DNA from: an uncultured Collinsella sp.
Lineage (GTDB): Bacteria > Actinomycetota > Coriobacteriia > Coriobacteriales > Coriobacteriaceae
Assembly: GCA_900546085.1 (NCBI GenBank)
Contig: URBS01000061.1
Location: 1-12,312 of the forward strand
DNA length: 12,312 bases
Direction: 5' to 3'
Both the position numbers and the translations under genes were made by a program. The first letter of the stretch is position 1, and each line of letters starts with the position of its first letter. This document shows, piece by piece, positions 1-5,563 of this stretch. Below the pieces are notes generated by a model that saw only the letters and a program-made list of their open reading frames with translations, ran no database searches and had not been told where the DNA came from.

Positions 1-153
1 TGGTGCATTGAGCGCATGGGTCTGCACGCCATCGTCGTGGCGAGCGTGCTGCTGTTTGTCGCGTTTGCCATCATGTTCATCGACCGCGAGCGCGACTTGC
101 GTTTTCGCTGGAAGGTTGCGGCCGAGGCTTGGAAAGAGGGCTGTCGAAAGTAA
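1..153 (+). CDS. C-terminal end of a membrane protein (partial)
   Basis: An open frame enters from the left edge at base 1 and stops at TAA 151-153, leaving the last 50 residues. They contain one clear hydrophobic span (about residues 8-27, rich in V, A, L, F and I). An arginine-rich turn follows (DRERDLRFRWK) and then a short charged tail ending KEGCRK. This is the usual pattern of a last transmembrane helix followed by a positively charged cytoplasmic tail. Nothing in these 50 residues identifies the family. A strong hairpin with a T-rich tail begins 7 bases after the stop, so this is the end of its transcription unit. An integral membrane protein is likely, but its function cannot be stated. 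Confidence 0.7.
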   Translation, partial: WCIERMGLHAIVVASVLLFVAFAIMFIDRERDLRFRWKVAAEAWKEGCRK

Positions 154-159
154 CCGAAT

Positions 160-196
160 GCGGCAAAGGGACAGCCCCTTTGCCGCAATATATTTT
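160..196 (+). terminator. Rho-independent terminator of the left-edge gene
   Basis: A perfect 11-bp stem, GCGGCAAAGGG (160-170) with CCCTTTGCCGC (176-186), closes a 5-base loop and is followed by AATATATTTT. The stem-loop contains the string GGGACAG, which recurs in two other palindromes of this window (8474-8504 and, as GGGGACGG, 9655-9730). It may therefore be a repeat element used as a terminator. Confidence 0.7.
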
Positions 197-215
197 CATC
201 TCTATGTAGTACAGC

Positions 216-250
216 TTCAGGAGCCAGAAAAAAACTATCTAGCTCCTGAA
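216..250 (-). terminator. Hairpin downstream of the LURP-like gene
   Basis: TTCAGGAGC (216-224) pairs perfectly with GCTCCTGAA (242-250), with additional AGA/TCT pairing inside (226-228 with 238-240). It lies 26 bases after the stop codon of the minus-strand gene, so a role as its 3' end is natural. However, no U-run follows on the minus strand; the only T-run is inside the loop. It could be a 3'-end stabiliser rather than a true terminator. Confidence 0.4.
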
Positions 251-276
251 TGTTGTTACGAACTGCTTTTTGCAAT

Positions 277-813
277 TTATTCGAGATGCTCTTCAATCCG
301 AGCCCTCAGAAGGGCAATGGCTATGGGTATTCCAATTGCGGCGGCTAATTCGGCTTTATCCAAAACCTGTATGTTAAAGCACGATTGTTTATCACATTGA
401 AGGACGTTAACTGAAGATAGCTTCACTTCCCGTTGACTGAATATATCGTAATCTCCAAATAGGAAGTTACCTTTTATTGTGTAATTCGGTATGTTCGTTA
501 CGCACTTCATCTCAAGTCTGTTTAGGCCATAATCGAACACCGCAACTTCCTTGTGTTCGATGATGAGCGCAACCCTGGGCATGTTACTAAAACCACCGTC
601 GACGACAGTAAAGAGCTTTTCATTTGCATCGTCATAAACGGTGTATTTAAGACTCAATAGCTGTCCTAGTGGACCCGTGAACCCATGTCTTTTGATGTTG
701 AGGTTGTCTCCCGCTGGGTTGACGAGAGCCAGAGCATGCGGATAAGGGTTACCTTCAATTGAGATTCGATATTCGTTTGTAGCCGTCTTGCTCGATTTAG
801 GACCAGTAGCCAT
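277..813 (-). CDS. LURP-one-related / tubby-C-like domain protein
   Basis: The 178-residue soluble protein has no signal peptide. It resembles the LURP-one-related (YxjI-like) family, whose fold is that of the tubby C-terminal domain and phospholipid scramblase. Residues 55-93 read as the first sheet pair (LKYTVYDDANEKLF, then IIEHKEVAVF). Residues 108-124 give the characteristic xYxIxGxFxxxxYxI pattern (NYTIKGNFLFGDYDI). Residues 154-169 form the hydrophobic central helix near the C-terminus (AELAAAIGIPIAIALL). The biochemical role of bacterial members is poorly known; membrane-lipid binding is suggested by structure only. ATG at 813 is used; an in-frame GTG at 816 lies 9 bases from a GAGG and could be the true start. 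Sampled 60-base lines are about 35-37% GC, far below the neighbouring genes, which suggests acquisition. A 42-codon ORF ends just upstream. Confidence 0.55.
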   Translation of the reverse strand: MATGPKSSKTATNEYRISIEGNPYPHALALVNPAGDNLNIKRHGFTGPLGQLLSLKYTVYDDANEKLFTVVDGGFSNMPRVALIIEHKEVAVFDYGLNRLEMKCVTNIPNYTIKGNFLFGDYDIFSQREVKLSSVNVLQCDKQSCFNIQVLDKAELAAAIGIPIAIALLRARIEEHLE

Positions 814-819
814 CACGCG

Positions 820-948
820 TCATCGCCTCGATCGAATTGGAACCGTCTTCTGCTTCGTGCGGAGAATTACGCTGTACGTTGCAGTACATGCAGCTGCAAT
901 AACCGCATGGGCAATTTCTAACAAAATGAATGACACTATTTGCTGCAT
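820..948 (-). CDS. Possible 42-residue single-span membrane peptide
   Basis: A short frame runs from ATG 948 to TGA 820-822, ending 4 bases before the GTG and 7 bases before the ATG of the LURP-like gene. The product starts MQQIVSF and has about 23 mostly hydrophobic residues (roughly 4-29). It ends in a strongly basic tail (RTKQKTVPIRSRR). That is the profile of small inner-membrane peptides, including type I toxin-like and regulatory ones. The RBS of the next gene (GAGG) lies inside its 3' end, so translational coupling is possible. Against it: no good Shine-Dalgarno sits at the right distance (AAAGGA is about 22 bases away), and a 66-codon frame overlaps it in another phase. Coding is therefore unproven. 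Confidence 0.35.
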   Translation of the reverse strand: MQQIVSFILLEIAHAVIAAACTATYSVILRTKQKTVPIRSRR

Positions 949-969
949 GCATATTAATTACTATAAAGT

Positions 970-1000
970 ATCCTTTTATAAACGTATTGTCAAACATATA
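970..1000 (-). promoter_or_regulatory. Possible promoter of the small-peptide/LURP pair
   Basis: On the minus strand a perfect TTGACA is followed after 17 bases by TACTTT, with a better -10 match (TATAGT) a few bases further on. The surroundings are very AT-rich, so chance matches are expected. The position just upstream of the 42-codon ORF supports the call. Confidence 0.35.
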
Positions 1001-1059
1001 TTGCTAAAACAGAAACAATTTATAGACTGAGTTGGTCGTATTCTTTGGGCAATTGCTCC

Positions 1060-1065
1060 TATAAT
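1060..1065 (+). promoter_or_regulatory. Candidate -10 box upstream of fucO
   Basis: There is a perfect TATAAT, but no recognisable -35 at 16-18 bases. Transcription from here would give a leader of about 155 bases that includes the operator-like sites at 1115-1169. The closest alternative start signal is weaker. Confidence 0.35.
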
Positions 1066-1114
1066 CTAGCCTTCGCTGCAGTCGGGAGGGAAGGGCTGGG
1101 GCTCCGTTATTATG

Positions 1115-1170
1115 TTGAAACGCTTTAACACTTTTGACGTTCTCATGCATTTTTTGTTTCAAAAGCGTTA
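1115..1170 (+). promoter_or_regulatory. Two LacI-family operator-like sites upstream of fucO
   Basis: The 8-mer AACGCTTT (1119-1126) recurs as its exact reverse complement AAAGCGTT (1162-1169). The first lies in an imperfect palindrome TTGAAACGCTTTAA (1115-1128) with the central AANCGNTT core typical of LacI/CcpA-type operators. Centre-to-centre distance is about 43 bp, close to four helical turns. Known LacI-family sites look like this; the regulator itself is not in the window. Confidence 0.4.
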
Positions 1171-1228
1171 GGATGGGACTCATAGCGTGGGGCGTAATGG
1201 GTGCCCCGCACACGATGGGAGGCTATCA

Positions 1229-2395
1229 ATGGCTAATCGTTTCGTTCTCAACACCATCTCTTATCATGGTTCCGGCGCCATCAAGGAGATCCCCGGCGAG
1301 CTCCAGCGTCGCGGCTACAAGAAGATCTTCGTCTGCTCCGACCCCGACCTGGTCAAGTTTGGCGTTACCGCTAAGGTGACCGACGAGCTTGACGCCGCTG
1401 GCATCGCTTGGAGCCTCTACTCCGAGATTAAGCCCAACCCCACTATTCAGAACGTCAAGGACGGCGTCGAGGCCTTCAAGGCCGCCGAGGCTGACGCTAT
1501 CGTGACCATCGGTGGCGGCTCCTCCATGGACACCGCCAAGGCTATCGGCATCATCATCAACAACCCCGAGTTTGCCGATGTCCGCAGCCTCGAGGGCGTT
1601 GCTCCCACTAAGAACCACGCCGTGTTCACCATCGCCGTGCCGACGACCGCCGGTACCGCTGCTGAGGTGACCATCAACTACGTCATCACCGACCCCGAGA
1701 AGGTCCGCAAGTTCGTGTGCGTCGACACCAATGACGCCCCCGAGGTCGCCGTCGTCGACCCCGACATGATGGCTTCCATGCCCGCCGGCCTGACCGCCTC
1801 CACCGGCATGGACGCTCTAACCCACGCCATCGAGGGCTACACCACCAAGGGCGCTTGGGAGCTCTCCGACATGTTCCACTTTGAGGCTATTAAGCTGATC
1901 AGCGAGAACCTGCGCGACTCCGTCGCCGAGGCCAAGTCCGGCCAGCCCGGCTCCGGCCGCGAGGGCATGGCTCTTGGCCAGTATGTCGCCGGCATGGGCT
2001 TCTCCAATGTCGGCCTGGGCATCGACCACGCCATGGCTCACACCCTGTCCGCTCACTACGACACCCCGCACGGCGTCGCTTGCGCCATGCTGCTGCCGAT
2101 CGCCATGGAGTTCAACAAGCCGGTTTGCGCCGAGCGTCTGGCCAAGGTTGCCGTCGCCATGGGCGTTGACACCACGGGCATGAGCACCGACGAGGCCGCC
2201 GACGCCGCCATCGCCGCCGTCAAGCAGCTTTCCGCCGACGTGAACATCCCGCACGTCTGCGAGGCCATGAAGGCTGACGAGATCGAGATCCTGGCCAAGG
2301 ACGCCATGGCCGACGCCTGCTTCCCGGGCAACCCGCGCGAGGCGACGCTCGACGACGTCATCGAGCTCTTCAAGAAGATCTGCCCGGCTGCCTAG
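1229..2395 (+). CDS. fucO: Lactaldehyde reductase (iron-containing alcohol dehydrogenase)
   Basis: The 388-residue protein follows the E. coli FucO sequence closely from its first residues (MANRFVLN) to its end. Shared stretches include NNPEFADVRSLEG, VPTTAGTAAEVTINYVITD and MALGQYVAGMGFSNVGLG. The family reduces L-lactaldehyde from fucose or rhamnose breakdown to 1,2-propanediol with NADH, in the cytoplasm. GGGS at 95-98 is the dinucleotide-binding motif. The expected iron ligands are present as D195, H199, H267 and H281, with H271 also conserved. ATG 1229 is chosen because GGGAGG lies 6 bases upstream; an upstream in-frame ATG at 1187 has no such site and adds an unlikely leader. The gene stands alone between its own upstream sites and a strong terminator, with no fuc or rha genes beside it. 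Other group III alcohol dehydrogenase substrates remain possible. Confidence 0.92.
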   Translation: MANRFVLNTISYHGSGAIKEIPGELQRRGYKKIFVCSDPDLVKFGVTAKVTDELDAAGIAWSLYSEIKPNPTIQNVKDGVEAFKAAEADAIVTIGGGSSMDTAKAIGIIINNPEFADVRSLEGVAPTKNHAVFTIAVPTTAGTAAEVTINYVITDPEKVRKFVCVDTNDAPEVAVVDPDMMASMPAGLTASTGMDALTHAIEGYTTKGAWELSDMFHFEAIKLISENLRDSVAEAKSGQPGSGREGMALGQYVAGMGFSNVGLGIDHAMAHTLSAHYDTPHGVACAMLLPIAMEFNKPVCAERLAKVAVAMGVDTTGMSTDEAADAAIAAVKQLSADVNIPHVCEAMKADEIEILAKDAMADACFPGNPREATLDDVIELFKKICPAA

Positions 2396-2448
2396 CCCAG
2401 TTTGGTGGTCCTTCGCCCGTAGGCGTATGGTCTTTTGACTTGCTGCTG

Positions 2449-2480
2449 GCCCCGCCGTGCTACGCGCGGCGGGGCTTTTT
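2449..2480 (+). terminator. Rho-independent terminator of fucO
   Basis: A perfect 9-bp GC-rich stem, GCCCCGCCG (2449-2457) with CGGCGGGGC (2467-2475), closes a 9-base loop and is followed by TTTTT. It lies 54 bases after the fucO stop. Confidence 0.93.
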
Positions 2481-2554
2481 GTGCCGCGCCGATGCCCCAA
2501 GATGGGCAAAACCAAGGCATGCTGCCCGCTGCGGATAGGTGGTGCACTTCTCAG

Positions 2555-2579
2555 CGTGCATTTTTGGGAGTATTCAGCA
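2555..2579 (+). repeat. 25-bp motif, copy A (inverted relative to copy B)
   Basis: The motif reads CGTGCA-N6-GGAGTATTCAGCA. The copy overlaps the left arm and loop of a hairpin whose 14-base arms (2557-2570 and 2582-2595) pair except at two positions. Nineteen fixed bases are identical to copy B at 2766-2790. Confidence 0.6.
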
Positions 2580-2765
2580 AGCTCTGAAAAATGCATAACG
2601 TTGTGAATGGGCCGCAGTGGCCCGCAGACGCCCATCGACAGCCCTTGTGGGCGGGCTATCGATGAGCGGAGGGGGCTGCCACCGCGTTTTTGGTTTGCGA
2701 CGACCTGCAACACTGCTGTAACCGCGTCGCTTTGCCGTTTGCGATGGGGCTGACGGGGTCCACGG

Positions 2766-2790
2766 TGCTGAATACTCCGTATTTTGCACG
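2766..2790 (-). repeat. 25-bp motif, copy B (inverted relative to copy A)
   Basis: Read on the minus strand, this is again CGTGCA-N6-GGAGTATTCAGCA, with a different 6-base spacer but all 19 other positions identical to copy A. A shorter look-alike, GAGTATTGCACGTGCA, stands at 2935-2950 just before the peptidase gene. Confidence 0.6.
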
Positions 2791-2957
2791 GTCCAAGGTG
2801 GGGTACCCTGAGACGAAGCAAATAGATGCCTCATATTTATGCAGATACCGATAGGATTTATGCAAGATTGGGACTGTAAACCGAGCGCGTGCACAAAACC
2901 GGTGCGGGGACGTCTGGAGTCGGCTCGGTTTCTAGAGTATTGCACGTGCAGAAAGGT

Positions 2958-2963
2958 TAAAAT
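2958..2963 (+). promoter_or_regulatory. Weak -10 candidate for the M42 peptidase gene
   Basis: TAAAAT (5 of 6 bases of the consensus) lies about 37 bases before the start codon, directly after the palindrome TGCACGTGCA (2941-2950). No convincing -35 is present at normal spacing, so an activator or another promoter is possible. Confidence 0.25.
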
Positions 2964-2999
2964 CGGGGCTCGGTCTTAGTTTTACTTGGAAGGATGCAT

Positions 3000-4043
3000 A
3001 TGGCTTCTAATGTTGATGCTTCTCTAGAGGAGACGCTCTCCTATATTACTGGCCAGTTGAAGACGCTGACTTCTATTGCTTCACCTACGGGCTATACCCG
3101 TGCGGCTACTGACTATCTAATGGAAACGTTGCGCGATATGGGCTTTGGCCCCGAGCGTTCCAATAAGGGCAACGTGCTCGTTGAGCTTGGTGGCGAGGGT
3201 GAGCCGCTCGTACTGGCGAGCCATGTCGATACCCTGGGCGCCATGGTGCGTTCCATTAAGGACAATGGTCGCCTGCGCCCCACGACCCTCGGCGGGCATC
3301 AGTGGTCTACGGCCGATGGCGAGAACTGCACCGTCTACACGCGTGACGGCAATGTGTACACGGGCGTGGTTCTTAACACCGAGCCTTCGGCGCACGTGGC
3401 CGACGAGCCGGTCAAGACCATCGAGAAGAACATGGAGATCCTGCTCGACGAGAATGTCGACAGCAAGGACGACGTTCTTGAGCTGGGTATTCAGACGGGC
3501 GACATCATCGCTATGGATCCGCGTACCACGGTGACGGAGAGCGGCTACATTAAGAGCCGCTTCTTGGACGACAAGCTGTCGGCCTCCATTTTGCTGGGCT
3601 TGGCGCGTGCCGTCGCCGCTGGCGAGGTGACGCTCTCGCGCAAGGTGTCACTGCTCTTTACGGTGTACGAGGAAGTCGGCCACGGCGGTGCCTTTGTGCC
3701 GGACGACACGCGCGAGATGATCAGCGTGGACATGGGCTGCGTGGGCGACGACCTGGGCTGCACCGAGCGCATGGTTTCGATTTGCGCCAAGGATTCGGGT
3801 GGTCCGTACAACTACGACCTGGTAACCACGCTGTCCAACATCGCGCGCGAGCTGGAGCTCGATTACGCCATCGATGTGTACCCGCACTACGGCTCCGACG
3901 TCGAGGCCACACTCTCGGCCGGCTACGACATCCGTCACGGCCTGATCGGCCCCGGCGTGTACGCGAGCCATAACTACGAGCGCAGCCACATCGACGGCGT
4001 GCGCAACACCTTCGAGCTGGTTCGCGCCTACGTTCAGCGCTAG
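3000..4043 (+). CDS. M42 family metallopeptidase (aminopeptidase)
   Basis: The 347-residue cytosolic protein is of normal length for the M42 family (glutamyl aminopeptidase/TET/FrvX-like), which are two-metal exopeptidases forming large oligomers. The metal and catalytic positions are visible: SHVDTLG with H75 and D77, RFLDDK with the bridging D190, YEEVG with E224/E225, VDMG with D244, and a C-terminal SHNYERSH with the last histidine ligand. Between residues about 90 and 180 lies the inserted PDZ-like lid domain found in the family. ATG 3000 is preferred over the in-frame ATG 2994, because GGAAGGA sits 5 bases before 3000 and overlaps the earlier ATG. The gene is monocistronic, with a terminator 33 bases downstream. 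Its substrate cannot be told from sequence; peptide recycling is the usual role, and FrvX-type members were once called endoglucanases. Confidence 0.88.
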   Translation: MASNVDASLEETLSYITGQLKTLTSIASPTGYTRAATDYLMETLRDMGFGPERSNKGNVLVELGGEGEPLVLASHVDTLGAMVRSIKDNGRLRPTTLGGHQWSTADGENCTVYTRDGNVYTGVVLNTEPSAHVADEPVKTIEKNMEILLDENVDSKDDVLELGIQTGDIIAMDPRTTVTESGYIKSRFLDDKLSASILLGLARAVAAGEVTLSRKVSLLFTVYEEVGHGGAFVPDDTREMISVDMGCVGDDLGCTERMVSICAKDSGGPYNYDLVTTLSNIARELELDYAIDVYPHYGSDVEATLSAGYDIRHGLIGPGVYASHNYERSHIDGVRNTFELVRAYVQR

Positions 4044-4076
4044 GGGAGCAGCCTGCGACTCGGCTGACCAATCGCT

Positions 4077-4102
4077 AAGGCCCGATTTCTCGGGCCTTTT
4101 TT
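4077..4102 (+). terminator. Rho-independent terminator of the peptidase gene
   Basis: AAGGCCCGA (4077-4085) pairs with TCGGGCCTT (4090-4098) around a 4-base loop TTTC, and the T-run extends to 4102. Confidence 0.92.
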
Positions 4103-4112
4103 CGCTTTGGGT

Positions 4113-4166
4113 CGTTTAGTATTAAGATGTATGTAATCTATTAACTAAACGTGTAAATTACTTAAC
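4113..4166 (+). promoter_or_regulatory. AT-rich repeat region, candidate operator of the HTH-kinase gene
   Basis: CGTTTAGT (4113-4120) and ACTAAACG (4144-4151) form a perfect 8-bp inverted repeat with a 23-base spacer. Overlapping it is a direct repeat, TGTAATCTATTAAC (4132-4145) and TGTAAATTACTTAAC (4152-4166), offset by about two helical turns. The patch is strikingly AT-rich compared with both flanking genes and ends at the RBS. Self-binding by the HTH domain encoded immediately downstream is an inference. Confidence 0.45.
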
Positions 4167-4181
4167 GAGGTAATGCGGCAT

Positions 4182-5555
4182 ATGAATACGTCTGAGTACT
4201 TGTCTATGGGCGATGCTGCCCGCCTGTTGGGCGTTACGAAAGCCCGCATATCTCAACTTGCCGCATCGGGGACGCTTGTGTGCGATATTGTGGGCGGCCG
4301 GAAGATGGTCGAGTACAATTCTGCGCTCGCTTATCAAAAGGTCCGCAAACGTGGACGCCGTCCTGCGGCCGATGTGGGGCGCAAGTTTACGCTGATGTCG
4401 GCCGACCATGAGGTCGCGCATGTCTCATTTGATCCGACGCGTGAGTTTCCCTTCGAAATCGCCGAGGTCCTCGATGCGCAACGAATGCCGTTTGGCACAT
4501 GCTCGAGCTCTTCTCCTACGGTGAATAAACGGGAGCTCAACGTGTGGTGGAGCCATCGGTCGGTGCCTGACGTCCGCCCTGGACTCGTCTCGCGCTATCG
4601 TGAACTGGGAATTGCCGGTGGCATCGAGGTTCCGGTTCGGTGCCTGGGCTTATCGCTTTCGGATTGTTATTGGCTGCGGCCGGCCGATTGCGCCGAACTC
4701 AAATGGCAAAGCATCAATTACTTTGAGAACGAATTTGAGCGATCGGCGCCCGAAGAGCGTTCGGGTTGGCTGGAAGGCATCGGTCTAAATAATCCGGATA
4801 ACACGTCCGAGGGCGAGCTCCCTAAATCGTGGATGATCCGAAACGGCATTCGCGTTTTGGCTAAAGGGTGCGGGATGGACGACCAACGGCCCTTTAACGA
4901 GGCAGTTGCAACGGCTCTGCATCGTCGCTTGCTTTCCAAGGGGGAGTTTGTTCCTTACACGGTTGAGCGCATGTTCGATGGCCCTGTGTGTCTGTGCGAC
5001 GACTTTCTTGACGGCCGCGAGGAATATGTTCCGGCTGTTTACGTTAAGAACGCCCTTGGTGGCCAGCGAGGAAGCTCGACGTACGACCGGTACTGCCGCT
5101 TTCTTGGTAAGCATGGAGCAGACGAGGCTGCCGTGAGAAGGTCTATGTCGCAGATGATTGTTTGCGATGCCCTTTTGGCCAACAGCGATCGCCATTGGCG
5201 AAACTTCGGTATCATCCGCAATGTCGATACCCTGGAGATAAGGCCTGCACCGCTGTTCGATAGCGGTAACTGTCTGTGGTATAACGTGCCAACTGTCTTG
5301 CTCGCGGCTGGCGAGTTTGGGTTTGCTGCTAAGCCGTTTGGGCCCGACCCTTCCGTCCAGCTGGCGCTTGCGGACTCGCTCGATTGGTTCGATTCATCGC
5401 GGCTCAACGGATTTGTTGATGAGGCGATCGAGATTCTTTCGCAGAGCAAATGGGCCACGGCGGAGGGTCGACTCGAGGCCATTCGCCGCGGCCTTGAGCG
5501 TCGCGTAATCGAGGTTGGTGCCGCTGTTGAGGTACTTCGACACGTGCAGCGATAA
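4182..5555 (+). CDS. HipA-like Ser/Thr kinase with fused N-terminal HTH domain
   Basis: The 457-residue protein has three parts. Residues 4-50 form an excisionase/MerR-type helix-turn-helix (LSMGDAARLLGVTKARISQL...). Residues 53-62 are a basic AT-hook-like linker (RKRGRRP). The remainder resembles a HipA-like kinase subfamily with WWSHRSVP (122-129) and GLSLSDCYWLRP (156-167). Kinase signatures are intact: K228 in VLAKG, E240 in FNEAV, the catalytic loop D336-R-H-x-x-N341 in ANSDRHWRNFG, and metal-binding D360 in PAPLFDSG. HipA kinases phosphorylate protein targets such as glutamyl-tRNA synthetase and are normally restrained by a separate HipB; no such gene is present. ATG 4182 is chosen because GAGG lies 11 bases before it, versus only 2 before ATG 4173. 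GC is somewhat lower than in neighbours. It converges on mnmA with 8 bases between stops. The target is unknown. Confidence 0.8.
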   Translation: MNTSEYLSMGDAARLLGVTKARISQLAASGTLVCDIVGGRKMVEYNSALAYQKVRKRGRRPAADVGRKFTLMSADHEVAHVSFDPTREFPFEIAEVLDAQRMPFGTCSSSSPTVNKRELNVWWSHRSVPDVRPGLVSRYRELGIAGGIEVPVRCLGLSLSDCYWLRPADCAELKWQSINYFENEFERSAPEERSGWLEGIGLNNPDNTSEGELPKSWMIRNGIRVLAKGCGMDDQRPFNEAVATALHRRLLSKGEFVPYTVERMFDGPVCLCDDFLDGREEYVPAVYVKNALGGQRGSSTYDRYCRFLGKHGADEAAVRRSMSQMIVCDALLANSDRHWRNFGIIRNVDTLEIRPAPLFDSGNCLWYNVPTVLLAAGEFGFAAKPFGPDPSVQLALADSLDWFDSSRLNGFVDEAIEILSQSKWATAEGRLEAIRRGLERRVIEVGAAVEVLRHVQR

Positions 5556-5563
5556 ACCCGCGG

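Larger units (their letters stand above)
2481..2987. other. Long hairpin-rich intergenic region without a recognisable gene
   Basis: No frame on either strand looks like a protein; the longest (2574-2945, minus) has irregular Arg/Pro/Ser-rich composition and no family resemblance. The first half instead holds three adjacent hairpins: 2557-2595, 2609-2623 (GGGCC/GGCCC) and 2633-2664 (12 bp, one mismatch). An inverted pair of a 25-bp motif spans 2555-2790. A direct repeat ATTTATGCA occurs at 2835-2843 and 2856-2864, 21 bp apart. A palindrome TGCACGTGCA lies at 2941-2950. It could be a structured RNA, a repeat cluster or a regulatory region for the downstream peptidase. Confidence 0.6.

Noticed and set aside
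797..997. 66-codon minus-strand frame overlapping the 42-codon ORF
   Set aside because: It has irregular composition (several Cys, no hydrophobic span) and overlaps the start of the LURP-like gene. The 42-codon frame has a more protein-like profile.
1817..2821. Long open frame (334 codons) on the minus strand opposite fucO
   Set aside because: It is antisense to a confidently identified gene. Its composition (Gly/Val/Leu/His-rich) is the mirror of GC-rich codon usage, and it has no family resemblance.
2574..2945. 123-codon minus-strand frame in the fucO-peptidase gap
   Set aside because: Arg/Pro/Ser-rich irregular sequence with no RBS and no domain resemblance; it covers the hairpins and repeats instead.
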